DNA of 64,000 nt from Eubacterium sp. MSJ-21 (GCF_018918185.1 NZ_JAHLPZ010000001.1:434001-498000); one strand, 5' to 3'; positions 27,301-35,219 are shown, counted from the first letter of the stretch. The notes: a model not told the origin generated them from the sequence alone. Translations and numbers: made by a program.

Positions 27301-28932
27301 ATCTGCCCGAATTGTTATTTTACTGATTTTGATTCGGATTTTGTGAAACAGTTCGAAGGACAGTCGGGTTGTGACATGCCGGATCGGAAGTGCCCGAAGT
27401 GTGGCACGCTGATGAAGAAGGAAGGACATGACATTCCATTTGAGACATTTCTTGGCTTCTACGGGGATAAGGAGCCGGATATTGACCTGAACTTTTCCGG
27501 TGAGTATCAGCCGAAGGCACATGCCTATACGGAAGAGCTTTTCGGAAAAGGAAAGGCGTTCCGGGCGGGAACTATTGGTTCACTGGCAGATAAAACGGCT
27601 GTCGGTTATGTGTACAAATATTATGAAGAACATGGAGAAACAAAACGACGGTGTGAGATGGAACGTGTGGCGGTTGGTCTGACGGGAGTGAAACGGACAA
27701 CCGGACAGCATCCGGGAGGCATGATCGTGCTGCCAAAGCATGAAGAGATTTATTCTTTCACGCCGATCCAGCATCCGGCGAACGATACAACGACGGATAT
27801 AATCACGACGCATTTTGAGTACCATTCCATTGACCACAACCTGCTGAAGCTGGATATTCTCGGGCATGATGATCCGACGATGATTCGCCGCCTGGAGGAT
27901 CTGACCGGATTGGATGCGAAGACAATTCCACTGGACGACAAGGATGTTATGTCTTTGTTTCATAACACGGAAGCACTTGGTATCAAGCCGGAGGATATTG
28001 GAGGCACGAAGCTTGGCACACTTGGCATCCCCGAGTTTGGAACAGACTTTGCGATGCAGATGTTAATTGATGCCGGACCAAAAGCATTTTCCGATCTGGT
28101 GCGTATCGCTGGACTTTCCCATGGTACGGATGTATGGCTTGGAAATGCACAGACGCTGATTGCGGATGGAGTCTGTGAGCTTTCTTCTGCAATCTGTACG
28201 CGAGATGATATCATGACGTATCTGATTTATCGGGGATTGGAACCGGGACTTGCATTCAATATCATGGAGAAGGTCCGTAAAGGTATCGTTGCAAAGGGAA
28301 AATGTGACAAATGGGATGAGTGGAAAGCGGAGATGCGGAAACACGATGTACCGGAATGGTATATGGAGTCCTGCGAGAAGATCAAGTACATGTTCCCGAA
28401 AGCACATGCGGTTGCTTATGTTATGATGGGCTGGCGTGTGGCATATTACAAAATCAATTATCCACTTGCTTATTATACGGCGTTTTTCAGTATACGCGCG
28501 TCAGCGTTTGATTATCAGCAGATGTGCCTTGGAAAAGAAGCGCTTGAAGAGAACCTGGCGGAGCTGCGGAAGAAAGACAAGAATGCAATGAGCCAGACGG
28601 AGAAAGATATGGTGCGGGATATGCGGCTGGTGCAGGAGATGTATGCGAGAGGAATCGAGTTTATGCCGATTGACCTGTACCGGGCAAAGGCAGACCGTTT
28701 CCAGATCATAGATGGGAAGATTATGCCAAGCTTTGCATCCATCGCGGGCATGGGATTAAAAGCGGCACAGCAGCTGGAGGAAGCGGCAAAAGGCGGTCCG
28801 TTTACTTCAAAGGAGGATATCCGTATCCGGGGAAAAGTATCGAAAACGATTCTCGATGTGATGGGAGATCTTGGGTTGCTGGGAGATCTGCCGGAGACGA
28901 ATCAGTATGATTTCTTCGGCATGCTGAAATAA
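24367..28932 (+). CDS. polC: DNA polymerase III PolC-type alpha subunit
   Basis: This is the Gram-positive replicative polymerase with a built-in 3'-5' exonuclease. The 1521-residue protein has an N-terminal region with a charged linker (about 170-270), an OB-fold (about 290-390), a PHP domain (LHLHTVMSEMD, ITDHGV) split by the DEDD exonuclease (VVFDIETTGL, Asp about 494; HNAAFDTGF) and the polymerase palm with PDIDLNFSG (about 1038). A zinc-finger-like CPNC...CPKC lies just before the palm. The start is a GTG with AAGGAG upstream. PolC is diagnostic for low-GC Gram-positives. It is slightly longer than the B. subtilis enzyme because of the linker. Confidence 0.97.
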   Translation: MDNKTFCNVFPAFKGGAELDALFSDTQVESIKTYETKKQMIVTLQSDHLIPYHMITRMEALLTQHAYHMGGAGKTIQLFMRYHLSAQYDIRQIAENYKESLLEELRGRSRIAFRLMSRAEWYYNDDVISIAVEHSSVAKEHEKLIRDFLVSYFRDHFGKEIEVGFSYSLEQKTKLRQANALRLQQELRTIEEKNAELQAASDASEKEKNAEDKKTSKGETKQIEAKMDAQTVAPKSAQPVTSGAKPVAAAAKSYGAGARPDRKFSGKGDYGNYRKQQVQDPDVFYGRNCDADIVKIETLEEGTGECCIHGQVIKIEEKELRSGKFIITGAITDFTDTIMFKLFVSPDDKEPLLDELQQGKFYIIKGVPIYDSYSKEITFSSVAGIKPANDFREKRMDNALEKRVELHLHTVMSEMDSVVGIEKVIARAKEWGMKALAITDHGVVQAFPIANHQLKKGEDFKIIYGVEGYFVDDVKGLIQNDKGQNIDSEYVVFDIETTGLSPTNNRIIEIGAVRIKDGKIQDTFSEFVNPEVPIPYTITKLTSITDAMVKDAPTIEVILPKFLEYIGNASVVAHNAAFDTGFIHENAKRLGLVFDSTIVDTMTLAHILLPELGKYTLDRLCKQFGVVNEHHHRACDDAAATAEIFVKMIKMIKEKGITTIHELNEAGAASTDAIRKAKTYHGIILAANEVGRVNLYRLISESHLNYFNRRPRMPKSLINKYREGLIIGSACEAGELYRAVLYGEGEDEITRLCNFYDYYEIQPVGNNMFLLDDEKAPVKTVEDLQDVNRKICNLGKQFGKPVVATCDVHFLDPEDEIYRRIMMAGKGFHDADRQPPLYFRTTDEMLAEFQYLGSDLAKEVVITNTNKINDMIERISPVRPDKCPPIIDNSDETLTTICYDKAHEIYGPDLPEIVEARLKRELHSIISNGFAVMYIIAQKLVWKSNGDGYLVGSRGSVGSSFVATMAGITEVNPLPAHYICPNCYFTDFDSDFVKQFEGQSGCDMPDRKCPKCGTLMKKEGHDIPFETFLGFYGDKEPDIDLNFSGEYQPKAHAYTEELFGKGKAFRAGTIGSLADKTAVGYVYKYYEEHGETKRRCEMERVAVGLTGVKRTTGQHPGGMIVLPKHEEIYSFTPIQHPANDTTTDIITTHFEYHSIDHNLLKLDILGHDDPTMIRRLEDLTGLDAKTIPLDDKDVMSLFHNTEALGIKPEDIGGTKLGTLGIPEFGTDFAMQMLIDAGPKAFSDLVRIAGLSHGTDVWLGNAQTLIADGVCELSSAICTRDDIMTYLIYRGLEPGLAFNIMEKVRKGIVAKGKCDKWDEWKAEMRKHDVPEWYMESCEKIKYMFPKAHAVAYVMMGWRVAYYKINYPLAYYTAFFSIRASAFDYQQMCLGKEALEENLAELRKKDKNAMSQTEKDMVRDMRLVQEMYARGIEFMPIDLYRAKADRFQIIDGKIMPSFASIAGMGLKAAQQLEEAAKGGPFTSKEDIRIRGKVSKTILDVMGDLGLLGDLPETNQYDFFGMLK

Positions 28933-28937
28933 AAGAG

Positions 28938-28966
28938 TTGCTATTTCAGGCTACATATATTAAAAT
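28938..28966 (+). promoter_or_regulatory. Candidate promoter upstream of ireB
   Basis: -35 TTGCTA (28938-28943), a 17-base spacer and -10 TAAAAT (28961-28966). It lies directly after the polC stop and about 37 bases before the predicted leader ends at the GTG of ireB. Confidence 0.45.
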
Positions 28967-29009
28967 AAAGCCAAATGTTTTTAAATGCGATAAAGAAGGA
29001 CGTGAGAAA

Positions 29010-29267
29010 GTGAACAATCAAAATACTCAGGACATCGGAATCATCCATGAATCAAATATAGAGGTATCTGACATTTTGGAACAGGTGTACGAAGCGTTAT
29101 CCGAGAAAGGATACAACCCGGTTAGTCAGATCGTTGGATATGTGATGAGTGGAGATCCGACCTACATTACCAGTTACAAAAATGCGAGAAGTCTGATCAT
29201 GAAAGCAGAGCGGGATGAGATCATAGAGGTACTTCTTGAAAATTATATTGAGACACGGCTCAAGTAG
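29010..29267 (+). CDS. ireB: IreB family regulatory phosphoprotein (UPF0297)
   Basis: IreB is a small protein phosphorylated by the PASTA kinase IreK in Enterococcus, where it affects cephalosporin resistance. The core YEALSEKGYNPVSQIVGYVMSGDPTYITSYKNAR is the family hallmark, and an arginine-rich helix ends the protein. The frame is open from 28938 but family lengths and AAGAAGGA at about 28993-29000 point to the GTG at 29010, giving 85 residues. It has a Thr-Gln-rich N-terminus where phosphorylation occurs in the enterococcal protein. ruvX and the DUF1292 gene follow, as in B. subtilis (yrzL-yrrK-yrzB). Confidence 0.92.
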   Translation: MNNQNTQDIGIIHESNIEVSDILEQVYEALSEKGYNPVSQIVGYVMSGDPTYITSYKNARSLIMKAERDEIIEVLLENYIETRLK

Positions 29268-29313
29268 AAACACCCAGAGGCGGGCTTAGGCTTGACAAAA
29301 GGAGCAAAACAGT

Positions 29314-29748
29314 ATGAGAATCCTTGGATTGGATTATGGTTCAAAAACGGTTGGCGTTGCATTGTCTGATGCAACCTGTTTGATTGCACAGCCGTTGGAG
29401 ACGATTGAAAGAAAACAGGAAAACAAATTAAGACAGACCTATGCAAGGATTGAAGCGCTTGTGGTGGAGCACGACGTGGATAAGATTGTACTTGGACTTC
29501 CGAAGATGATGAATAACACGGAAGGACCAAGAGTACAGGCAACGAGAGAATTTGCGGAGAATCTGGAACGGAGAACCGGGTTGCCAATTATTTTTGAAGA
29601 TGAACGGCTCACGACGGTGGAAGCAAACCGTATTCTGGAAGCAACCGGCGTGTGCGTGAGCGGAAGAAAAGAACACATTGACAAGATGGCGGCAGCTATC
29701 ATATTACAGAGTTATCTGGATCGAGAGGCACATAAAAAAGATGAGTGA
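29314..29748 (+). CDS. ruvX: Holliday junction resolvase-like RuvX (YqgF)
   Basis: This RNase H-fold nuclease is linked to pre-16S rRNA 5'-end processing and formerly to Holliday junctions. It has 144 residues, beginning RILGLDYGSKTVGVALSD with the catalytic Asp. VLGLPKMMNNTEGP and DERLTTVEANR supply the other active-site residues. AAAGGAG precedes the ATG at 29314. Its last 8 bases overlap the start of the DUF1292 gene. The ireB-ruvX-DUF1292 trio is conserved in Firmicutes. Confidence 0.95.
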   Translation: MRILGLDYGSKTVGVALSDATCLIAQPLETIERKQENKLRQTYARIEALVVEHDVDKIVLGLPKMMNNTEGPRVQATREFAENLERRTGLPIIFEDERLTTVEANRILEATGVCVSGRKEHIDKMAAAIILQSYLDREAHKKDE

Positions 29749-30001
29749 GAAGATTACGTTTGAAACCGAAGATGGAGATATCGAGTTGTATGTATTAGAA
29801 CAGACAACGCTTTTTGGAGTGAACTACATTCTGGTGACAGATGACGAAGAAAGTGAGGATGGCAGCTTCTTCGTACTGAAAGAAGAACCGGATAGTGAAG
29901 GAGATGTCGTTTCTTACGCAGAAGTAGAAGATGAGAACGAATTGAAGGCAGTAATCAGGATTTTTGATGAGCTGTTGGAAGACATTGATTTGGAGGTTTA
30001 G
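29741..30001 (+). CDS. DUF1292 family small acidic protein (YrzB-like)
   Basis: This is a conserved Firmicutes protein of unknown function, 86 residues and strongly acidic. The family core ITFETEDGDIELYVLEQTTL followed by ILVTDDEES and FFVLKEEP is visible. I chose the ATG at 29741, which overlaps the ruvX stop (ATGAGTGA), because upstream in-frame codons read out of the ruvX region. Context with ireB and ruvX supports the family call; no function is known. Confidence 0.88.
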   Translation: MSEKITFETEDGDIELYVLEQTTLFGVNYILVTDDEESEDGSFFVLKEEPDSEGDVVSYAEVEDENELKAVIRIFDELLEDIDLEV

Positions 30002-30007
30002 TTTAGA

Positions 30008-31669
30008 ATGAAACAGAATAATAAGTCGGTGAAGATCATTCCACTTGGGGGATTGGAACAGATCGGAATGAACATTACCGCGTTCGAGTATGAGGACAGT
30101 ATTATTGTCGTTGACTGTGGACTTGCATTTCCGGAAGATGAGATGCTTGGTATCGATCTTGTCATCCCGGATGTCACATACTTAAAGGAAAATGCGGACA
30201 AGGTAAAAGGACTTGTGATCACGCACGGACATGAGGATCATATCGGTGCGATTCCGTATATAGAAAATGAAGTAAATATGCCGATATATGCAACCAAACT
30301 GACGATGGGACTGATCGAGCATAAGCTTCGCGAACATGGGAATATTAACAACGTCAGAAGAAAAATCGTAACACATGGACAGATGATCACACTTGGTGCG
30401 TTCCGTATCGAGTTCATCCGCACGACACATTCCATTGCGGATGCGGCTGCACTTGCAATCTATACACCAGCCGGAATCATCGTGCATACCGGAGATTTCA
30501 AGGTGGATTACACACCTGTTTTTGGTGAGGCAATCGATCTTCCGAGGTTTGGTGAGCTTGGAAAGAAGGGTGTACTTGCACTGATGGCGGATTCTACAAA
30601 TGTGGAGCGCCCCGGATATACACCATCTGAGAAGACAATCGGCAAAGTGTTTGATCATTTGTTTGATGATAACGAAGACCATCGGATCATCATTGCGACA
30701 TTTGCATCGAATGTTGATCGTGTACAGCAGATTATTAACTCTGCATATAAATATGGCAGAAAGGTTGTTGTTGAGGGACGAAGCATGGTAAATGTCATTC
30801 AGACGGCTTCGGAACTTGGCTATATAGATATACCGGATAACACACTGATTGAGATCGATCAGATCAAGAACTATCCGGACGAACAGGTTGTTTTGATCAC
30901 AACCGGAAGTCAGGGCGAGAATATGGCAGCGCTTTCACGGATTGCAGCTAGTATTCATAAACAGATTACGATTAAACCGGGCGATGTGGTTATCTTCTCA
31001 TCCAGCCCGATTCCGGGAAATGAGAAGGCAATCTTCAAGGTTATTAACGAGCTTGAGATGAAGGGAGCCCATGTAATCTTCCAGGATACGCATGTTTCCG
31101 GACATGCCTGTCAGGAAGAATTAAAACTGATGTATGCACTTACAAAACCGAAATATGCAATTCCGGTGCATGGTGAGTATCGTCATCTAAAACGGCATGC
31201 AGAGCTTGCGGTAGAGATGGGAATACCAAAGGAAAATGTCAGGATTTTGTCTGCCGGAGATGTGTTGACAATCGGGGAAGATACTTTTGATGTAACCGGA
31301 AAGGTACAGGCACAGGGAATCCTTGTGGATGGACTTGGCGTTGGTGATGTAGGAAATATCGTATTACGGGATCGTCAGCAGCTTTCAGAGAATGGTCTTT
31401 TGATCGTTGTTGTGACGTTAGAGGCTGGAAGCAATCAGCAGGTTGCCGGACCGGATATTGTATCTCGCGGATTTGTCTATGTACGTGAGGCAGAGAACCT
31501 GATGGATGAGTGCCGGGAGGTTGTACAGGAGGCGTTGGACAACTGCTTAGACCGGGGAATTACTGACTGGGGCAAGTTGAAGAATACAATTCGGGATGCT
31601 CTGAGTGATTTCCTTTGGAAGAAGATGAAGCGAAGTCCAATGATTCTGCCGATTATTACAGAGGTTTAA
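30008..31669 (+). CDS. rnj: Ribonuclease J
   Basis: This is a beta-CASP metallo-beta-lactamase nuclease with 5'-3' exonuclease and endonuclease activity for mRNA decay and rRNA maturation. The zinc motif HGHEDHIGA (from His 73), the HTGDFKVD segment, the beta-CASP motif A region and the HVSGHA motif are visible. It has 553 residues, matching RNase J1/J2. A single copy in this window does not tell which paralogue it is, so I use rnj. It begins 6 bases after the DUF1292 gene and is followed immediately by a YlbF-family gene. Confidence 0.93.
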   Translation: MKQNNKSVKIIPLGGLEQIGMNITAFEYEDSIIVVDCGLAFPEDEMLGIDLVIPDVTYLKENADKVKGLVITHGHEDHIGAIPYIENEVNMPIYATKLTMGLIEHKLREHGNINNVRRKIVTHGQMITLGAFRIEFIRTTHSIADAAALAIYTPAGIIVHTGDFKVDYTPVFGEAIDLPRFGELGKKGVLALMADSTNVERPGYTPSEKTIGKVFDHLFDDNEDHRIIIATFASNVDRVQQIINSAYKYGRKVVVEGRSMVNVIQTASELGYIDIPDNTLIEIDQIKNYPDEQVVLITTGSQGENMAALSRIAASIHKQITIKPGDVVIFSSSPIPGNEKAIFKVINELEMKGAHVIFQDTHVSGHACQEELKLMYALTKPKYAIPVHGEYRHLKRHAELAVEMGIPKENVRILSAGDVLTIGEDTFDVTGKVQAQGILVDGLGVGDVGNIVLRDRQQLSENGLLIVVVTLEAGSNQQVAGPDIVSRGFVYVREAENLMDECREVVQEALDNCLDRGITDWGKLKNTIRDALSDFLWKKMKRSPMILPIITEV

Positions 31670-31670
31670 T

Positions 31671-32006
31671 ATGAGACAGGTTATTAACGAGAGTAAACAA
31701 TTGAATGAACATATTCGGGCGTCGCAGGAATACTGCACATATCTTAAAACGAAGCAGGCACTGCTCGAGAATGAAGAATTGAGCAGACATCTTCAGGAAT
31801 TTCGTGCAAAGAATTACGAGCTTCAGAATCGGCAGGGGGTAAACCCTTACGATGAAATGATAGAACTGACAAAGGAATATGACGAACTGTTGCATAACTC
31901 GATTGTGAGTGATTTTTTGCAGGCGGAACAGCAGATCTGCAAATTGCTGCAGCAGGTGTTTGATTCCATAGCAGAAGGATTGGAGTTTGATTACATCAAT
32001 GAGTGA
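31671..32006 (+). CDS. YlbF/YmcA family regulator
   Basis: This is an 111-residue all-helical protein of the YlbF/YmcA (Com_YlbF) family. In B. subtilis these form a complex with YaaT that directs RNase Y and affects competence, biofilm and sporulation. Features are coiled-coil-like heptads (KTKQALLENEELSRHLQEFRAKN) and the LL-E-LSRHL pattern. Its gene directly follows rnj, another mRNA-decay gene, which fits an RNA-processing role. Family assignment is from overall pattern and length, so it is moderately sure. Confidence 0.75.
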   Translation: MRQVINESKQLNEHIRASQEYCTYLKTKQALLENEELSRHLQEFRAKNYELQNRQGVNPYDEMIELTKEYDELLHNSIVSDFLQAEQQICKLLQQVFDSIAEGLEFDYINE

Positions 32007-32466
32007 AAATGTGAAGAAAACAACAAATGGAACAGCAAAGAAAAAAGCGGGTAAGAAAAGCGTGCGAAAGAAAGAGGAGAATCTTCGCAAGGGACTGAAG
32101 AATTCTTCCGGGTTTATGTTCAGCTTATTTGTCAATGTGCTGATTGTATTTTTGATTGTTAAGCTTTTTACATATTCTTTTAATTTTGCATATGGCGTAT
32201 TTGGCAATGTTGCATTCCATCCGGGAAGCCAGCAGTATATCGTGGTTGATATTCCGGCGGATTCTTCGATTATGGAGATTGGCAGTGCTTTACAGGATGC
32301 AGAGATTATCGAGGATAAATATGTCTTTTACGCAAAGGTGAAGGTAAAAGGCTATGGCAACAAGATTACAAGCGGCAAATACCATTTGTCGGCAAGCATG
32401 ACCTACGATGAGATCTTGCAGATTATCTGTAATATTGATACAAGCAGCGACGAGGATAATGAATAA
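31999..32466 (+). CDS. MltG/YceG-like membrane protein lacking the lytic domain
   Basis: The 155-residue protein has a Lys-rich cytoplasmic start (about 1-40), one transmembrane segment (about 42-67) and an extracellular domain. That domain resembles the LysM-like N-terminal part of MltG (VVDIPADSSIMEIGSALQDAEIIEDKYVFYAKVKVKGYGNKITSGKYHLSASMTYDEIL-type sequence). It stops where the catalytic transglycosylase domain would begin. It occupies the mltG (yrrL) position between ylbF-like and trmR. The ATG overlaps the ylbF-like stop. It may be an anchoring or regulatory remnant of MltG; it should not cut glycan. Confidence 0.75.
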   Translation: MSENVKKTTNGTAKKKAGKKSVRKKEENLRKGLKNSSGFMFSLFVNVLIVFLIVKLFTYSFNFAYGVFGNVAFHPGSQQYIVVDIPADSSIMEIGSALQDAEIIEDKYVFYAKVKVKGYGNKITSGKYHLSASMTYDEILQIICNIDTSSDEDNE

Positions 32467-32468
32467 AT

Positions 32469-33119
32469 ATGAATGAGTTTGCGAGAATTACTTCTTTTGT
32501 CCGTTCGATGGCGAAGGAAGATGCCGGAGCATTAGGAGAATTGTACCGGGATGCCGTAAGACGCGGTGTTCCGGTTATCCGACCGGAGGCAAGAGAATTA
32601 TTAAAGACACAGTTACTATTGAGAAAGCCGAAGCATGTTCTGGAGGTCGGAACAGCCGTCGGCTATTCTTCTATCTATATGACGGGATTTCTGCCAGAGG
32701 GAGCGAAGATTACAACACTGGAATTGAGTGAGGAGCGCACCGCGGAAGCAAGGGAAAACATCAGACGGCTCGGAAAAGAAACACAGATTCAAGTAATCTG
32801 CGGAGATGCGGCAGAGACATTGAAGACACTTCCGGATGACGCATATGAGTTTGCGTTTGTGGATGCGGCAAAGGCACAGTATATATATTATCTGCCGGAT
32901 GTGCTGCGTGTGCTCTCGCCGGGCGGCGTGATCGTGTCTGATAATATCCTGCAGGAAGGGGAAGTACTGGAATCCCATTTTCTTGTAGAGAAACGGAACC
33001 GTACGATTCATGACCGGATGCGGGAATATCTGTATGTGATCACACATGATGAACGGTTGGAGACAGCTATTTTGCCAGTTGGTGATGGCATGGCAATCTC
33101 GGTTGTGCAGGGAAAATAA
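32469..33119 (+). CDS. trmR: tRNA 5-hydroxyuridine methyltransferase TrmR (YrrM-like O-methyltransferase)
   Basis: This is a class I SAM-dependent O-methyltransferase of the COG4122 type, 216 residues. Motifs are LEVGTAVGYSSIYM (SAM), TLELSEE and FVDAAKAQY with metal-binding Asp, and VIVSDNIL. In B. subtilis the equivalent gene (yrrM) makes 5-methoxyuridine on tRNA from 5-hydroxyuridine produced by the neighbouring U32 proteins, which matches the next gene here. The specific tRNA role is inferred from that synteny. Confidence 0.85.
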   Translation: MNEFARITSFVRSMAKEDAGALGELYRDAVRRGVPVIRPEARELLKTQLLLRKPKHVLEVGTAVGYSSIYMTGFLPEGAKITTLELSEERTAEARENIRRLGKETQIQVICGDAAETLKTLPDDAYEFAFVDAAKAQYIYYLPDVLRVLSPGGVIVSDNILQEGEVLESHFLVEKRNRTIHDRMREYLYVITHDERLETAILPVGDGMAISVVQGK

Positions 33120-33200
33120 AATATAAAATATCAGGATAGTTGGTATGTGCATGATTTCACTGAGAAATCAGGATACATACGAAATGAAAGAGGATTGAAT

Positions 33201-34460
33201 ATGGATAAGTTAGAAAAACCGGAATTATTGATACCTGCCGGAAGTCTGGAAGTATTGAAGGTGGCAGTTGCCTACGGCGCAGACGCGGTCTATATTGGCG
33301 GCAAGAACTATGGACTTCGTGCGAAAGCCGGGAATTTTACAATCGAAGAAATGCATGAGGCGGCAGACTATGTGCATGCACATGGAGCCAAACTGTATGT
33401 GACGGTAAATATATTTGCACACAATGAAGATATTGAGGGAATTAAGGCATATTTCCATGAACTGAAAGAGACGGGACTTGAAGAAAAGATTGATGCATTT
33501 ATCATTTCTGATCCGGGTATTTTTACACTTGCGAAAGAAATCCTGCCTGGTATCGAAATCCATGTCAGTACGCAGGCAAATAATACTAATTATCTGATCT
33601 ATGATTTCTGGAGAAAACAGGGAGCTACCCGCGTGGTAGCGGCACGAGAGCTTTCTTTGAAGGAAATTAAAACCATCCGGGAACATATTCCGGCAGATAT
33701 GGAGATTGAAGCATTTATGCATGGAGCGATGTGTATCTCTTATTCTGGAAGATGTCTGCTCAGCAGTTATTTTACAGGCAGAGACGCAAATCAGGGCGCT
33801 TGTACGCATCCGTGCCGTTGGAAATATGCGGTTGTGGAAGAAAAACGTCCAGGCGAGTATCTTCCGGTGGAGGAAGATGACCGGGGAACTTATATCTTCA
33901 ATTCCAAGGACCTGTGTATGATTGAGCATATCCCGGATATGATTGACGCAGGAATCAATTCCTTTAAGGTAGAGGGACGTATGAAGACTGCTTTGTATGT
34001 GGCAGTTGTTACCCGGACGTATCGGGAAGCGATTGACGATTATTATACATCCAGGGAATTATATGAGAGTAAGATGGAACATTACCGACAGGAGATTGCA
34101 GCATGTACGTTCCGTCAGTTTACAACCGGATTTTATTATGGAAAGCCAAATGAGGAGACACAGATTTATGATTGCAATACCTATGTGAAGAATCGTGTGT
34201 ATCTCGGCATGGTTGAGGACGTGACAGAAGCGGGCGAGCTGGTGCTCCACCAGAAGAACAAATTCTGCGTGGGAGATATCGTCGAGGTTATGGCGTTTGA
34301 CGGCGAGAACGAGGATGTGGAGGTGCTCTCTATTCACGACGAACACGGCACAGAGATGGAATCTGCACCGCATCCAAAACAATTACTTTATGTGAAGGTT
34401 TCCGATTCTGGGAAGATCAGAAAAGGCATGATCATACGCACAAGGCACTGCGCAGCTTAA
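33201..34460 (+). CDS. trhP: U32-family peptidase / tRNA hydroxylation protein TrhP
   Basis: This is a member of peptidase family U32. B. subtilis homologues YrrN/YrrO (TrhP) are needed to hydroxylate U34 of tRNA, upstream of TrmR. The 419-residue protein starts LEKPELLIPAGSLEVLK and has the U32 signature EAFMHGAMCISYSGRCLLSSYFTGRDANQG, with conserved cysteines (CTHPCRW) that may bind a cluster. A C-terminal beta domain (about 340-419) follows. I chose the ATG at 33201 with AAAGAGGA; the frame is open from 33147. Its stop codon lies in the loop of a terminator and overlaps the convergent sigK-like gene by 29 bases. Confidence 0.88.
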   Translation: MDKLEKPELLIPAGSLEVLKVAVAYGADAVYIGGKNYGLRAKAGNFTIEEMHEAADYVHAHGAKLYVTVNIFAHNEDIEGIKAYFHELKETGLEEKIDAFIISDPGIFTLAKEILPGIEIHVSTQANNTNYLIYDFWRKQGATRVVAARELSLKEIKTIREHIPADMEIEAFMHGAMCISYSGRCLLSSYFTGRDANQGACTHPCRWKYAVVEEKRPGEYLPVEEDDRGTYIFNSKDLCMIEHIPDMIDAGINSFKVEGRMKTALYVAVVTRTYREAIDDYYTSRELYESKMEHYRQEIAACTFRQFTTGFYYGKPNEETQIYDCNTYVKNRVYLGMVEDVTEAGELVLHQKNKFCVGDIVEVMAFDGENEDVEVLSIHDEHGTEMESAPHPKQLLYVKVSDSGKIRKGMIIRTRHCAA

Positions 34461-35055
34461 GCAGTGCCTTTTTTTCTATGCGTGATACATAAGACCGTGA
34501 GATGTGCAACAGATTGGAAATCTCTTTCTGTGTGAGTTCCCGGTTGTCAAACAGCCCATACCGGAGTGTGATTACCTGCTGCTCGCGGGTATCTAATATT
34601 TTTGTAAAAATTTCATTGATATTCCTCAGACTTTCCGAAGTGATGATATTGGACAATACGTTTTCTTCGTCCATACGTATGACATCCATCAGACTGATTT
34701 CGTTCCCTTCCCGGTCGGTACCGATCGGTTCATACAAAGATATTTCACGTGCCTCTTTGCGTTCCTGACGAAGCCGCATAAGAAGTTCATTTTCGATACA
34801 GCGGCTGGCGTATGTGACAAGCTTTGAACCTTTGTCGGTATCATATGTATTGATGGCTTTGATTAGTCCGATTGTACCGATGGAAATCAGATCTTCCATG
34901 GAACGGTTTCCGGTCTGATATTTCTTGACGATATGTGCGACGAGACGCAGATTGTATTCTACAAGGATATTGCGCGCGGAAAGATCGCCCGCCTTCGCCT
35001 TTTGCAGGTAATGCGATTCCTCTTCGGGAGAGAGCGGGTGATGAAATGTCTGCAT
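34432..35055 (-). CDS. sigK: Sporulation RNA polymerase sigma factor, SigK-like
   Basis: SigK directs mother-cell transcription late in sporulation. Regions 2 and 4 are clear: ARNILVEYNLRLVAHIVKKY, EDLISIGTIGLIKAI, KLVTYASRCIENELLM and the helix-turn-helix LTQKEISNLLHISRSYVSRIEKKALLKL. EPIGTDREGNEISLMDV is typical of SigK/SigE. I chose the ATG at 35055 (207 residues), which has GCGAGG upstream. An ATG at 35118 would add 21 residues with a hydrophobic stretch that could be a pro-peptide but has no ribosome-binding site. SigE is the main alternative name. The gene converges on trhP. Confidence 0.85.
   Translation of the reverse strand: MQTFHHPLSPEEESHYLQKAKAGDLSARNILVEYNLRLVAHIVKKYQTGNRSMEDLISIGTIGLIKAINTYDTDKGSKLVTYASRCIENELLMRLRQERKEAREISLYEPIGTDREGNEISLMDVIRMDEENVLSNIITSESLRNINEIFTKILDTREQQVITLRYGLFDNRELTQKEISNLLHISRSYVSRIEKKALLKLRSALCV
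34442..34475. terminator. Terminator shared by trhP and the convergent sigK-like gene
   Basis: A 10-base-pair stem (34442-34451 AAGGCACTGC with 34461-34470) and a 9-base loop are followed by seven T on the plus strand. The trhP stop codon (34458-34460) lies in the loop and the last codons of the sigK-like gene run through the stem. Confidence 0.85.
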
Positions 35056-35080
35056 GGCTGCCTCGCTATCCCTCTTTGTA

Positions 35081-35089
35081 TATACTATG
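35081..35089 (-). promoter_or_regulatory. SigE/SigK-type -10 box upstream of the sigK-like gene
   Basis: On the minus strand the sequence CATAGTATA (35089-35081) matches CATAnnnTA, the -10 pattern of B. subtilis SigE and SigK promoters. A CACTATT element 13 bases further upstream resembles the SigE -35. The predicted start is about 18 bases before the ATG at 35055. Confidence 0.45.
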
Positions 35090-35189
35090 ACGAATGATGG
35101 GAAATAGTGCTTTTCCATAAATAAAAACCAGATTGGCGGCAACCACTTATCCACAAAATGCAAGTATTTGTTGCATATTCTAAAATCTA

Positions 35190-35219
35190 TTTACAAACTG
35201 ATAAAAGGCATGTTACACT
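35190..35219 (+). promoter_or_regulatory. Candidate promoter for the Rpn-type nuclease gene
   Basis: -35 TTTACA (35190-35195), an 18-base spacer ending in TGT, and -10 TACACT (35214-35219), an extended -10. The leader to the ATG at 35345 would be about 119 bases and ends in AGGAGG; I see no clear hairpin in it. Confidence 0.4.
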
